Counted from the first letter of the stretch, positions 1 to 8,248 are shown. The stretch is DNA of 64,000 bases from Merdimmobilis hominis (GCF_021109255.1 NZ_JAJODG010000001.1); one strand, 5' to 3'. Notes: generated from the sequence alone by a model not told the origin. Numbers and translations: made by a program.

Positions 1-1
1 C

Positions 2-1003
2 CGCCGCAACCCGGAGTACCGGATGGAAGACCGCCTCTTGCTGGACAAGATCAACTACGAAGCGAAAACAGTCCGGATCGGCGGGGTGGATTACCCCATC
101 CGGGACTGGGATTTCCCCACCATCGACCCCAAAGACCCCTATGCCCTCACCGAGCGGGAACGGGAGGTCATGGACCAGCTGAAAAGCTCCTTCCTTCACA
201 GCGAAAAATTGCAGCGCCATGTCCGGTTCCTCTACTCGGCGGGCGCCCTGTACAAATGCTACAACTCCAATTTGCTGTACCACGGCTGCATCCCCATGGA
301 GGAGGACGGCTCCTTCACCAAAATGGAGATCGGCGGACAGGTGGTCAGCGGCCGGGGCCTGATGGATCAGGCGGAGAAAATGGCCCGCAACGCCTTTTTC
401 AGCCGGTTTGAGAGCCCGGAAAAACTCAAGGGCCAGGATTTTATGTGGTATATGTGGTGCGGCCCAAATTCCCCCCTGTTTGGCAAAGACCGTATGACCA
501 CCTTTGAGCGTTATTTGGTAGAGGATAAAGCATCCTGGGAGGAGCACAAGAACCCCTATTACAAATACACCGTCCACGGGGACGCCTGCCGGCGCATCCT
601 GGAGGAATTCGGCCTGAACCCGGAGGTCTCCCACATTGTCAACGGCCATGTTCCGGTCAAGACCAAAGATGGGGAAAACCCGGTAAAGGCAGACGGCAAG
701 CTGATTGTCATCGACGGCGGGTTCTGCCGTGCCTATCAAAAAACCACCGGCATTGCCGGCTACACCCTGATTTACAACTCCTACGGCATGCGCCTCATCT
801 CCCACGGGCCGTTTACCAGTGTGCAGCAGGCCATTGAGGACAACCAGGATATTCTCTCCACCTCCAAGATCTTTGAAGTATTGGACCGCCGCTGCACGGT
901 GGAGTACACCGACACCGGCGCCGATATCAAAGAGCAGATTGAAAGCCTGAAAAAGCTGCTGGACGCCTACCGCACCGGCATCATCAAAGAGGCGGAACAT
1001 TAA
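2..1003 (+). CDS. fbp: Fructose-1,6-bisphosphatase class III, 3' part
   Basis: The frame is open to the left edge, so the 5' end lies outside the window; 333 C-terminal residues are visible of a family usually near 650. The segments WYMWCGPNSPLFGK, HGDACRRILEEFG, NGHVPVK and VIDGGFCRAYQ are typical of class III (Firmicutes-type) fructose-1,6-bisphosphatase, a metallophosphatase that makes fructose 6-phosphate in gluconeogenesis. It ends 41 bp before the next start. The ATG at 23 lies inside the conserved domain and is not the real start. Confidence 0.95.
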   Translation, partial: RRNPEYRMEDRLLLDKINYEAKTVRIGGVDYPIRDWDFPTIDPKDPYALTEREREVMDQLKSSFLHSEKLQRHVRFLYSAGALYKCYNSNLLYHGCIPMEEDGSFTKMEIGGQVVSGRGLMDQAEKMARNAFFSRFESPEKLKGQDFMWYMWCGPNSPLFGKDRMTTFERYLVEDKASWEEHKNPYYKYTVHGDACRRILEEFGLNPEVSHIVNGHVPVKTKDGENPVKADGKLIVIDGGFCRAYQKTTGIAGYTLIYNSYGMRLISHGPFTSVQQAIEDNQDILSTSKIFEVLDRRCTVEYTDTGADIKEQIESLKKLLDAYRTGIIKEAEH

Positions 1004-1044
1004 CCGCACTGAAACCATAGGAACAATAAAAAGGAGTGACAACT

Positions 1045-1323
1045 ATGAAAGACATTATCCTGTTCACCAGTGAGCATTGACCCAGCTGTCCCGCTATGAA
1101 AGAGGCTCTTTCACAGGCCAATGTCCCATTCCGCCCGGTGGATATCACGTCGGGGATGCTTCCCCTCAAACAATTCCTCAAATACCGGGACAACTGCCCC
1201 CAGTTTGACGCCATGCGGGAACAGGGGCGCATCGGAATCCCCTGTCTGGTGATCAACAAAGGGAAGGAGATTCTCTTCACCCTCCCGGAAGATCTGTCGG
1301 AGCTGAGGGGCACAGAGGAATAA
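1045..1323 (+). CDS. Glutaredoxin-like selenoprotein with in-frame UGA (Sec12)
   Basis: An ATG at 1045, behind the ribosome site AAGGAG, reads MKDIILFTSEH, then TGA at 1078-1080, then PSCPAMKEAL and on to the stop at 1321-1323. Reading the TGA as selenocysteine gives a 92-residue thioredoxin-fold protein with a U-x-x-C redox motif where glutaredoxins have C-x-x-C. The C-terminal part (KFLKYRDNCPQF, GIPCLVINKGKE) fits a small clostridial glutaredoxin-like family in which Sec forms are known. A hairpin suited to a bacterial SECIS lies just after the TGA. Standard gene callers would start at 1096 and lose the active site. It probably reduces disulfides or mixed disulfides in the cytoplasm. Confidence 0.82.
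1094..1116 (+). promoter_or_regulatory. bSECIS-like hairpin after the Sec UGA
   Basis: TGAAAGA (1097-1103), loop GGC, TCTTTCA (1107-1113) is a perfect 7-bp stem, extended by two more pairs (CT/AG) across one mismatch. The loop starts about 24 nt after the UGA with a G first, within the range described for bacterial SECIS elements read by SelB. The hairpin is seen; its function is inferred. Confidence 0.7.
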
Positions 1324-1340
1324 CCGCTGCAAGCAAAAGA

Positions 1341-1378
1341 AAAAAGGGAACGGGCCAACTGGCCCGTTCCCTTTTTTG
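1341..1378 (+). terminator. Intrinsic terminator after the selenoprotein gene
   Basis: The stem GGGAACGGGCC / GGCCCGTTCCC with loop AACT is followed by six T, with an A-run on the upstream side, so it could work in both directions. Confidence 0.9.
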
Positions 1379-1394
1379 GCGCTGGAGGTGGATG

Positions 1395-1424
1395 AAAAAA
1401 TCTCCCCTGGCTGCGCCGGGGGAG
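1395..1424 (-). terminator. Terminator of the BusR-like gene
   Basis: Read on the minus strand, TCTCCCC ... GGGGAGA forms a stem followed by TTTTTT (the A-run at 1395-1400). It lies 13 bp after the regulator stop codon. Confidence 0.75.
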
Positions 1425-1436
1425 AAGGGGGAGCAG

Positions 1437-2075
1437 CTATTCCTCTGCCGTACGGCTAAGGAAACTGCTGGTGCGGAAATAGGTCTCGTCATCGCCGATA
1501 AAGACCAGGATATCCCCTGCCCGCAGTTCGGTGTTGGGCCCAGGGGAGAGGATGGTCTCCTCCCCACGCTTAATGCCGATGATGGTGGCACCGGTGTTGT
1601 TCCAAAACCGGGCGGAGGAAAGGCTCTGCCCCACCACTAGGGAACCAGGGGCAATCTGAAGCTCAAAGGGCATAAAGGGGTTGAGGGTCTTATACCGTTC
1701 GCTGCTCTCGATGAGGAGCCGGACATTTTCCTGCAATTCGATCTGCTGGCGGGTGATGCTTTGCAGCAGTTCGCAGATGTTGTTTTTGATGGCGGTCAAG
1801 GCTTCGATGTCCCGGAATTTGTGGACCAGCTCCACCGCTTTGTCCCGGGAGAGAATTTCAATCCCCGCCTGGGGGCGCGCGGCAACCACCCCGGCATCCT
1901 CCAAAATGCTGACCGCCCGGCGGATGGTCTCCGGCGAGACATTGTAATGCCCCGCCATAGTGGAGCGCCCGCTGATGCGCTCGCCAGGCCGGAATTTGCC
2001 GTTGCTGATTTTGGTTGCCAGGTCGATGGCAATTTGCTGATAGACGGGAGCCCCGGTTTTACGGTCGCCAGCCAC
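1437..2075 (-). CDS. GntR-type regulator with C-terminal RCK_C (TrkA_C) domain, BusR-like
   Basis: The N-terminal winged helix (GAPVYQQIAIDLATKI, SPETIRRAVSILEDAGVV) is GntR-type. A helical linker (IKNNICELLQSITRQQIE) follows, then an RCK_C domain (residues about 125-205; GATIIGIKRGEETILSPGPN, GDILVFIGDD). This layout matches BusR, the c-di-AMP-responsive repressor of osmolyte uptake in lactic acid bacteria, so a role in osmotic or potassium control is likely, though no busAB is adjacent. I chose GTG 2075 because TGAGGTG lies 6 nt upstream; GTG 2084 would sit inside that ribosome site. It is a single-gene unit between two terminators. Confidence 0.85.
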   Translation of the reverse strand: MAGDRKTGAPVYQQIAIDLATKISNGKFRPGERISGRSTMAGHYNVSPETIRRAVSILEDAGVVAARPQAGIEILSRDKAVELVHKFRDIEALTAIKNNICELLQSITRQQIELQENVRLLIESSERYKTLNPFMPFELQIAPGSLVVGQSLSSARFWNNTGATIIGIKRGEETILSPGPNTELRAGDILVFIGDDETYFRTSSFLSRTAEE

Positions 2076-2107
2076 AATGAACACCTCAACATTCTAGAAA
2101 GTCATTC

Positions 2108-2126
2108 CTACTACCTATAAGAGTAG
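2108..2126. promoter_or_regulatory. Small inverted repeat, possible operator
   Basis: CTACT and AGTAG are separated by 9 nt in the gap between the BusR-like gene and TraX. Its place upstream of a regulator suggests autoregulation, but the arms are short. Confidence 0.25.
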
Positions 2127-2178
2127 CACACTCGGGGGACAAAGTAAACCACCGGTGGGGGAAAACTGGGACTTGCCT

Positions 2179-2206
2179 TTGGCCCCTTGGTAGGGTATTC
2201 TATAAT
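2179..2206 (+). promoter_or_regulatory. Sigma-A-type promoter of the traX-like gene
   Basis: TTGGCC and TATAAT are spaced by 16 bp, 35 bp before the start codon. Confidence 0.55.
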
Positions 2207-2241
2207 AGTATCACATCACACAGAACAATGGGAGGAAGAAT

Positions 2242-2964
2242 ATGTCAAGCTTTGCCCTAAAAATCTTGGGCGTTTTGGCCCTGATTGTGGATTTGGTGGG
2301 GGACGCCTATTTCCCCGCGGCGATCATCCCCCGGATTATCGGCCGGCTGGCCCTGCCGATTTTTGCCTTTTTGATTGTGGAGGGCTTTCGCAAAACCTCC
2401 AATCACAAGTTTTACCTCTACCGCCTGCTGATTTTCGCCTTTTTGGCGGAGATGCCCTATGACCTGTTTTATTCCGGCGTACCGGTGGATCTAAAAAGCC
2501 AGAACCTGTTGTTTACCATGGTGTTGGGATATGTGGCCCTGTGCCTCTTTGCCTCCCAAAAGGATCGCAGCAGCGGGACCATGATGCTGCCGCTGCTCTG
2601 CGCCATGGTGGCGACTATCTTAAAGACCCAATACAGCCTGTTTGGAGTCATGCTGATCTTTTTCATCTACACCCTGGGCAACGAGCCTAAGAAGCTGGCG
2701 ATCTCCATCGGCCTGGTGGCCCTGGCCATGACCCTGCCCGCCTTTATGATGATGCTCTCCAGTGGGCTGATTGCCAACTTTGAAATCTTTTTCCTGCTGA
2801 CTGCCAATATGTGGATGCTGCTGGCGGTGATCCCCCTTTCCATGTACAACGGCCAGCTGGGCCGCAAATCCAAGCGGTTGCCCTTTTACTGGTCTTATCC
2901 TCTGGTCCTGCTGTTGCTGTGGGCCTGCAAGACCTATATCAAATACATGCCTTGGCAGATTTAA
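2242..2964 (+). CDS. TraX family membrane protein
   Basis: This is a 240-residue integral membrane protein with about seven to eight hydrophobic segments. RIIGRLALPIFAFLIVEGF near the N-terminus, EMPYDLF and NLLFTMVLGY are typical of chromosomal TraX-family proteins in Firmicutes. The family is named after the F-plasmid pilin acetyltransferase TraX, and an acyltransferase role is possible but unproven for chromosomal copies. The ribosome site GGGAGGAAG precedes the ATG. It stands alone, with its own promoter and a shared terminator. Confidence 0.85.
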   Translation: MSSFALKILGVLALIVDLVGDAYFPAAIIPRIIGRLALPIFAFLIVEGFRKTSNHKFYLYRLLIFAFLAEMPYDLFYSGVPVDLKSQNLLFTMVLGYVALCLFASQKDRSSGTMMLPLLCAMVATILKTQYSLFGVMLIFFIYTLGNEPKKLAISIGLVALAMTLPAFMMMLSSGLIANFEIFFLLTANMWMLLAVIPLSMYNGQLGRKSKRLPFYWSYPLVLLLLWACKTYIKYMPWQI

Positions 2965-3035
2965 TACATTGAGTAGAATTTTCTCTCGATATATCTTTGC
3001 GTTGCTGTAAAATGAGGAAAATTCTTCAAATAGAC

Positions 3036-3076
3036 AACCCGGCGGATTCTATTGCAGAATCCGCCGGGTTTCCTTT
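3036..3076. terminator. Bidirectional terminator between convergent genes
   Basis: A perfect 15-bp stem (AACCCGGCGGATTCT and its complement) with loop ATTGC is followed by a T-rich tail. It lies between traX (+) and the HD hydrolase (-). Confidence 0.9.
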
Positions 3077-3656
3077 ATTGGGCGCTGTGCATCCCCAGGT
3101 CGAGGGCGTCGGCGGCTTCCCGCAGGCCCAGGATGGTCTCGGCCATGACCTCTTCTAGGGGCATACCCATCCGGTCGGCACCGTCCTGAATGACCCCCCG
3201 GTTGACGGCGGCGGCAAAGCTGTCCTGCTTGAACTTTTTCTTCACCGATTTGACCTCCAAATCCAGCACGCTTTTGCTGGGGCGGACCAAGGCACAGGCG
3301 GTGATAAACCCGGAGAGCTCGTCCACTGTGTAGAGGACTTTTTCCATGGGGTGGATGGGCTCCACCTGGTTGCGCAGGTTGTACCCGTGGCTGAGGACGT
3401 GGCGGATAAACGCCTCGTCAAACCCATAGCCCCGCAGCATCTCGGGGGCATGGTCCAGATGTTCCTCGGGGAACTCGCCGTAATCAATGTCGTGGAGGAG
3501 GCCCACCATCCCCCAATATTCCTCATCCTCGCCGTAATAGCGGGCAAAGTGGCGCATGGAAGCCTCCACCGCCAGGGAATGCTTCATCAGGGAATCGGTG
3601 TGGACGTGTTCTTTCAGGTGCTCCAAAGCCTCCTGCCGGGTGCAGGGTGTGGTCAT
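3075..3656 (-). CDS. HD domain hydrolase
   Basis: The 193-residue protein has the HD metal site: HSLAVEASMRH, then LLHDIDYGEFPEEH (the HD pair) and HVLSHGYN. A helical tail carrying DELSGFITACALVRPSKSV follows. These are typical of a clostridial HD family of predicted phosphohydrolases annotated as hydrolases or HD superfamily proteins. The substrate is unknown. The ribosome site GGGAGG lies shortly before the ATG. It runs convergent to traX and divergent from the FkbM gene. Confidence 0.85.
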   Translation of the reverse strand: MTTPCTRQEALEHLKEHVHTDSLMKHSLAVEASMRHFARYYGEDEEYWGMVGLLHDIDYGEFPEEHLDHAPEMLRGYGFDEAFIRHVLSHGYNLRNQVEPIHPMEKVLYTVDELSGFITACALVRPSKSVLDLEVKSVKKKFKQDSFAAAVNRGVIQDGADRMGMPLEEVMAETILGLREAADALDLGMHSAQ

Positions 3657-3725
3657 ATAAAATCCTCCCTTTGCATCATTTTCATGGTATCATCATAGCA
3701 CGTCCAGGGCGGGGTTGCAATCTGT

Positions 3726-3754
3726 TTGCACCACGGGGCCAAAGATAGTACAAT
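3726..3754 (+). promoter_or_regulatory. Promoter of the FkbM gene
   Basis: TTGCAC and TACAAT are spaced by 17 bp, about 40 bp before the start codon. Confidence 0.6.
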
Positions 3755-3795
3755 AAGGGGGAAAGCCGCACACAGCGGCGGAAAGAGGAACTGCC

Positions 3796-4896
3796 ATGAT
3801 TCTAAGTTTGCTGCGGGAACGGGAATCCCTGTGGGATATACTCCGGCGGGAGACCCGGCCCATTTACCTATACGGCATGGGGGACGGCGCCCAGAAGGCC
3901 CTCACGGCTGCCGCCCAGTTTGGGATCCCCATTGCAGGGGTGTTTGCCAGTGATGGCTATGTGCGGGGCCAGAGCTTCGCTGGATTCCCAGTGAAGACCC
4001 TTGGGCAGGTGGAGGCGGAGGCGGGGGAACCGGTCATCCTCCTCTGTTTTGCCGCCTTTCAGCCGGAGCTGATGGACTGGATTCACACTTTAGGCCAGCG
4101 GCACACCCTGTATGTCCCCGACCTGCCGGTGGTGGGGGAGGAGCTGTTTACCTGGGAATATGCCGCCACCCACGAGGGGGAGCTGGACCAGGTGTACCGC
4201 CTTTTGGCCGATGAGAGATCCCGCCAGGTGCTGGTGGATCTTTTAGACTTTAAGGTGAGCGGCAAGCTCTGCTATTTAGACCGCTGCACCAGCCAGAGGG
4301 CGGAGGATTTGGGCCCCGCGGTGCTCCATCTCACCGGAAAAGAGAGATGCCTGGATCTGGGGGCCTTCGACGGGGACACTCTGGCAGAATTGCAGCAGAT
4401 AGCCGGGGGATGGGCCCATGCCATCGCGGTGGAGCCTGACCCCAAAAACTACCGCCGCCTGTTGGATCGGGCCCAGCGGGAGGGGTATGGGGATCTGGAG
4501 TGCCACAACCTGGCGGTCAGCGGCCAGCCGGGGAAGCTCCGGTTCCGGGCCAAAGAGGGGCGGCACTGCGCCCTCACCCAGGCGGGGAAAGGGGTGGTGC
4601 CGGTGGAGACGGTGGACAACCTTCTGGCGGGCCGGCCGGTCACCTATATGAAGCTGGACGTGGAAGGGGAGGAGCTGGCAGCCCTTCGCGGGGCGGCAAA
4701 ATCCATCCGGCGGTGGGGCCCAAAGCTGAGCGTAGCCGCCTATCACCGCAGCGAAGACCTGTTCCAGCTCCCCTTGTACCTCCACTCCCTGCGGCCGGAT
4801 TACCGGTTTTACCTGCGCAAACACCCCTATATCCCAGCGTGGGAGATCATCCTCTATGGGGTGAAAACCACCAAAAATGAAGAAAATCCTGCATAA
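3796..4896 (+). CDS. FkbM family methyltransferase with N-terminal extension
   Basis: This 366-residue protein has two parts. Residues 1 to about 150 look like a nucleotide- or sugar-nucleotide-binding fold (IYLYGMGDGAQKAL). Residues about 175-340 form a FkbM-type SAM methyltransferase: CLDLGAFDGDTLAEL (motif I), AVEPDPKNYRRL, and YMKLDVEGEELAALRGA. FkbM enzymes O-methylate sugars or polyketides; in gut Clostridia this two-part form is often near glycan genes, but none are here, so the substrate is unknown. It is likely monocistronic. Confidence 0.88.
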   Translation: MILSLLRERESLWDILRRETRPIYLYGMGDGAQKALTAAAQFGIPIAGVFASDGYVRGQSFAGFPVKTLGQVEAEAGEPVILLCFAAFQPELMDWIHTLGQRHTLYVPDLPVVGEELFTWEYAATHEGELDQVYRLLADERSRQVLVDLLDFKVSGKLCYLDRCTSQRAEDLGPAVLHLTGKERCLDLGAFDGDTLAELQQIAGGWAHAIAVEPDPKNYRRLLDRAQREGYGDLECHNLAVSGQPGKLRFRAKEGRHCALTQAGKGVVPVETVDNLLAGRPVTYMKLDVEGEELAALRGAAKSIRRWGPKLSVAAYHRSEDLFQLPLYLHSLRPDYRFYLRKHPYIPAWEIILYGVKTTKNEENPA

Positions 4897-4920
4897 TTAT
4901 CCCAAAAATCTCCAAACCCC

Positions 4921-4948
4921 TTGCGGTAATCGGGGTTTGTGCTATACT
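4921..4948 (+). promoter_or_regulatory. Promoter of the fumarase operon
   Basis: TTGCGG and TATACT are spaced by 16 bp, 53 bp before the fumarase alpha start. Confidence 0.6.
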
Positions 4949-5001
4949 GAAACCAGAAGAAACGCAATTTTTCCGCCATTTATCCAACAGGAGGGAATGC
5001 T

Positions 5002-5841
5002 ATGAGAGAGATTGAATCAAAGGCCGTCACCCAGGCGGTGCGCCAGCTGTGCATCGACGCCAACTGCCATTTGGGGGAGGATGTCAAGGAGTGCATCCGG
5101 TGCAGCCGCCGGGAGGAAACCTGGCCGGTGGCCCAGGGCATCCTGGACAACCTGGTAAAAAACTATGAAATCGCCGCGGAACATGAGATCGCCATCTGCC
5201 AGGATACCGGCATGGCCTGCGTCTTTGTGGAAATCGGCCAGGAAGTGCATGTGGCCGGCAATCTGGAGGAGGCCATCCATGAGGGGGTGCGCCAGGGCTA
5301 CCATGATGGCTGCCTGCGCTGCTCGGTGGTGGGTGACCCCCTGCGCCGGGTCAACACCAAGGACAACACCCCGGCCATGATCTATTACGACATCGTCCCC
5401 GGTGACGGGCTGAAGATCACCGTTGCACCCAAGGGCTTCGGCAGTGAAAACATGAGCCAGATCAAGATGCTTCGCCCGTCTGACGGGTTGGAGGGGGTTA
5501 AGGAATTCGTCCTCCAGGTGGTGCGGGAGGCCGGCCCCAACCCCTGCCCGCCCATCGTGGTGGGGGTGGGCATCGGCGGCACCTTTGACAAGGCCGCCAC
5601 CATCGCCAAACGGGCGCTGATCCGCCCTCTGGACTCCTACAACCCCGACCCCTACTACGAGGAGTTGGAACGGGAGCTTTTGGAGAAGATCAACCGGATG
5701 GGCATCGGGCCTCAGGGCTTCGGCGGGAAAACCACCGCCCTGAAGGTCAATGTGGAGGCGCTGCCCACCCATATCGCCGGGCTGCCCTGTGCAGTCAACA
5801 TCAACTGCCATGTCACCCGCCACAAAGAAGCGGTGCTGTAA
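5002..5841 (+). CDS. Class I fumarate hydratase, alpha subunit
   Basis: The 279-residue protein matches the N-terminal module of class I fumarase/tartrate dehydratase. ICQDTGMACVFVEIG, CSVVGDPLRRVNTKDNTPAMI, GFGSENMSQIKML and VGVGIGGTFDKA are conserved, and cysteines in these segments are expected ligands of the [4Fe-4S] cluster. It interconverts fumarate and malate with the beta subunit encoded 16 bp downstream. Tartrate dehydratase activity cannot be excluded by sequence alone. The ribosome site AGGAGGG is present. Confidence 0.93.
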   Translation: MREIESKAVTQAVRQLCIDANCHLGEDVKECIRCSRREETWPVAQGILDNLVKNYEIAAEHEIAICQDTGMACVFVEIGQEVHVAGNLEEAIHEGVRQGYHDGCLRCSVVGDPLRRVNTKDNTPAMIYYDIVPGDGLKITVAPKGFGSENMSQIKMLRPSDGLEGVKEFVLQVVREAGPNPCPPIVVGVGIGGTFDKAATIAKRALIRPLDSYNPDPYYEELERELLEKINRMGIGPQGFGGKTTALKVNVEALPTHIAGLPCAVNINCHVTRHKEAVL

Positions 5842-5857
5842 CGGGAGGAGTGGAATT

Positions 5858-6415
5858 ATGGAAATCCGTCTGACAACCCCTTTGACCACAGAGCAGACTA
5901 AGACCCTGAAAGCCGGGGACAGCGTTCTGATCACCGGTGTGATCTACACCGCCCGGGATGCTGCCCATAAACGGCTGGTGGAGGCAGCCCAGCGGGGTGA
6001 AAAGCTCCCCCTGGAGATAAAGGACGCCATCATCTACTATGCTGGGCCAACCCCGGCCAAGCCTGGCCGGGCCATTGGAGCAGTAGGCCCCACCACCAGC
6101 TACCGGATGGACGCCTACGCCCCCACCTTGATGGATATGGGACTCACCGGGATGATCGGCAAGGGCAAGCGCTCCCCCGAGGTGGTGGAGTCGATGAAGA
6201 AAAACGGCGCTGTTTATTTTGGCGCCATCGGCGGGGCAGGGGCACTCCTCTCCCAGCAGGTGCAGAAAGCGGAGCTGATCGCCTATGAGGACTTGGGGGC
6301 TGAGGCCATCCGCAAGCTGACGGTGGTGGACTTCCCCGCAGTGGTGGTCATCGATTGCGAGGGCAACAACCTCTACGAGCTAGGAAAGGCTGAATACTTG
6401 AAAACCCAGGAATAA
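5858..6415 (+). CDS. Class I fumarate hydratase, beta subunit
   Basis: The 185-residue protein is the C-terminal module of class I fumarase: LKAGDSVLITGVIYTARDAAH, IIYYAGPTPAKPG, GPTTSYRMDAYAP and GKGKRS are conserved substrate-site segments. I chose ATG 5858 behind GGGAGGAG; an open frame extends upstream into the alpha gene but lacks a ribosome site. It is the second gene of the operon and ends at a strong terminator. Confidence 0.93.
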   Translation: MEIRLTTPLTTEQTKTLKAGDSVLITGVIYTARDAAHKRLVEAAQRGEKLPLEIKDAIIYYAGPTPAKPGRAIGAVGPTTSYRMDAYAPTLMDMGLTGMIGKGKRSPEVVESMKKNGAVYFGAIGGAGALLSQQVQKAELIAYEDLGAEAIRKLTVVDFPAVVVIDCEGNNLYELGKAEYLKTQE

Positions 6416-6424
6416 ACCGATGAA

Positions 6425-6462
6425 AAAAGCGCCCTCCCCAGCTGGGGAGGGCGCTTTTCCTT
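6425..6462. terminator. Strong intrinsic terminator
   Basis: A perfect 15-bp stem (AAAAGCGCCCTCCCC and its complement, loop AGCT) lies between the convergent fumarase operon and the next minus-strand gene. Confidence 0.92.
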
Positions 6463-6467
6463 TTGGG

Positions 6468-7481
6468 TTAGTTGGCCGGGCTGGCCTCTTCCTCTTCCGG
6501 AAGGTTGATGTGCTCAAAAATTCTGCTGTCAATCTGGGCGTGATCCTTTACATGGGCAACGATCCGCTCCACGATCTTGGTCTTGCGCTCGATATAATCG
6601 GTGATGATAAAGTTCCGGCCGGTGGTGCCAAAGGCGACCCCTTGGAAGTCGTCCCCCACCTGATAGAGGATTCGGATGTCCTTCCAGGGATAAAAGACCG
6701 GCTTCTGGCCATCTGACTGGATCAGGCCGTCCTCGCTGAACTCATAATAGACCTTTTGGGATTCCCGCAGGGCACGGCGCGCCTTGGAGGAGATGGTGAC
6801 TGACACGCTGGAGACAACGGCACACAGAATCACACCAGCCAGTGCCAGGTTGGAAGCGTAGACTTTGAGTAAATATAAAAAGAGGAAGATACCGGGGACA
6901 CCGACAGTCATGGCGATGGTGCTGATGGTTTTCTGCCGCTCCAGGGGCTTGAGGTACTCCTGGGAGAAGTGGTAACGGCGGCCATCCCCTTCGGGGACCT
7001 CTGGGGCCTCCCAGGTGAAGTCCTCATACTCCTCATCCATGGAGAGAAATTTTTTGCAGGTGGGGCAGTAGTATTTGCAATCCCCAGGCTCTGCACCGGT
7101 GGCCAGGTGGGGAAAGGTGCTGCCGTGCTGGGGCTCCAGGCAGACGGCTAGCTTATCCCCACAGCGGGGGCAGGCCTTGCTGCTGGCGATAAACTGTTGG
7201 ACAGAAGCCGGGTGTTTGTAGACCGGGGCAGACTTCTGTCTTTCTGTCGCCGCATTCTGTGCGGCGGACAAAGCTGCAACCTGCTTCTTCTGGTTCTCCT
7301 TTACCCGGTTGAAGGCAAAGGCGGCGGCGGCAAAAAACACCACCATGATCAAGCCCTGGGTGGTTACACCATTTTTTACTAGGTACACCAGCTGCAAGCC
7401 GGAGATCAAAGCAAACATTGCCATAAAGAATGTCAGGGCAAATTGGATGACTTGTTGAATGGATTTGTTGAATTTGTTCAT
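6468..7481 (-). CDS. Membrane protein with internal zinc ribbon, function unknown
   Basis: This is a 337-residue protein. Two N-terminal membrane segments (about 10-60) are followed by a basic linker, a four-cysteine zinc-ribbon-like domain (CPRCGDKLAVC ... CKYYCPTC, about 105-155), two more membrane segments, and a C-terminal soluble domain resembling PH/YcxB-like folds (KVYYEFSEDGLIQSDGQKPV, FYPWKDI). I start at ATG 7481 because AGGAGG lies just before it; the frame is open 38 codons further upstream without a ribosome site. No specific function can be assigned. Confidence 0.75.
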   Translation of the reverse strand: MNKFNKSIQQVIQFALTFFMAMFALISGLQLVYLVKNGVTTQGLIMVVFFAAAAFAFNRVKENQKKQVAALSAAQNAATERQKSAPVYKHPASVQQFIASSKACPRCGDKLAVCLEPQHGSTFPHLATGAEPGDCKYYCPTCKKFLSMDEEYEDFTWEAPEVPEGDGRRYHFSQEYLKPLERQKTISTIAMTVGVPGIFLFLYLLKVYASNLALAGVILCAVVSSVSVTISSKARRALRESQKVYYEFSEDGLIQSDGQKPVFYPWKDIRILYQVGDDFQGVAFGTTGRNFIITDYIERKTKIVERIVAHVKDHAQIDSRIFEHINLPEEEEASPAN

Positions 7482-7516
7482 TTTATCCTCCTGATACGAA
7501 AACCGTATTATTAAAT

Positions 7517-7546
7517 AGTATAAATCATCACCCAAAAAGAAGTCAA
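7517..7546 (-). promoter_or_regulatory. Promoter of the zinc-ribbon membrane protein gene
   Basis: On the minus strand, TTGACT and TATACT are spaced by 18 bp, about 40 bp before the ATG at 7481. Confidence 0.6.
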
Positions 7547-7624
7547 TACAAAAAACCACCACAATCCAAAATCCCACATTTTGACGGCGCGGCATACACT
7601 ACATCAGGCTAATTTAGGAGGTGT

Positions 7625-8248
7625 ATGACCATCGAGACTCTGCTTTTGGCCTTCGCTTTGTGCGTAGATGCTTTTTTAGCGGCGTTTTCCTACGGTGCAA
7701 GCCGCATTCAGATCCCCTTTTATTCCGCCGCCGTCATCGCTGGGATGGGCACAACTGTCCTGGGGATTGCCCTGTGGGCTGCCGCTTTGGCCCAGCCGCT
7801 GCTGCCGCCCGGCCTGGCCAAGTGGGCGGGGGTGAGCCTGCTGCTCTTCATCGGGCTGTGGAACCTGTTCCAAAACAGCATCAAGGGTTTTTTAAAGCGG
7901 TTGGGCGGGGGAACCCAATTCTCCTTCCATTGGGGAGGCGTGGGCTTTGTACTGGACGTTTATATGGATGAGACTTTGGCGGACGCCGACCTCTCCCAGG
8001 TGCTGACCGCCCGGGAAGCCCTCTATCTGGCCGCAGCTCTTTCCCTGGATTCCCTGGTCAGCGGTTTCGGCGCAGGGCTGGACCTGCGGCATCCGGGAAT
8101 TTTGCTGTGCTGTACATTTTTCCTCCACCTGGCGGCTGTTGGGGGAGGGTGCGCCTTGGGCAGGAAGCTGGCCCACCGCCAGGAGCTAAACATTTCCTGG
8201 CTGGGGGGCGCCATGCTGATTTTGCTGGCTTTGCTGCGGCTGGCGTAA
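7625..8248 (+). CDS. ytaF: Sporulation membrane protein YtaF-like / MntP-type transporter fold
   Basis: The 207-residue protein has two repeats of three hydrophobic segments. ALCVDAFLAAFSYGASRIQIP near the N-terminus and ALSLDSLVSGFGAGL in the second half are the paired signatures of the YtaF/MntP superfamily. YtaF is found in spore formers; MntP relatives export manganese. The ribosome site AGGAGGTG is ideal. Substrate specificity cannot be read from the sequence. Confidence 0.85.
   Translation: MTIETLLLAFALCVDAFLAAFSYGASRIQIPFYSAAVIAGMGTTVLGIALWAAALAQPLLPPGLAKWAGVSLLLFIGLWNLFQNSIKGFLKRLGGGTQFSFHWGGVGFVLDVYMDETLADADLSQVLTAREALYLAAALSLDSLVSGFGAGLDLRHPGILLCCTFFLHLAAVGGGCALGRKLAHRQELNISWLGGAMLILLALLRLA

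Noticed and set aside
1078..1080. TGA treated as a nonsense mutation or sequencing error
   Set aside because: It stands exactly at the first active-site position of the redox motif and is followed by a bSECIS-like hairpin; the frame is otherwise intact with a good ribosome site.
5017..5934. 305-codon minus-strand open frame
   Set aside because: Antisense to the fumarase alpha gene; His/Gly/Val-rich shadow text without motifs.
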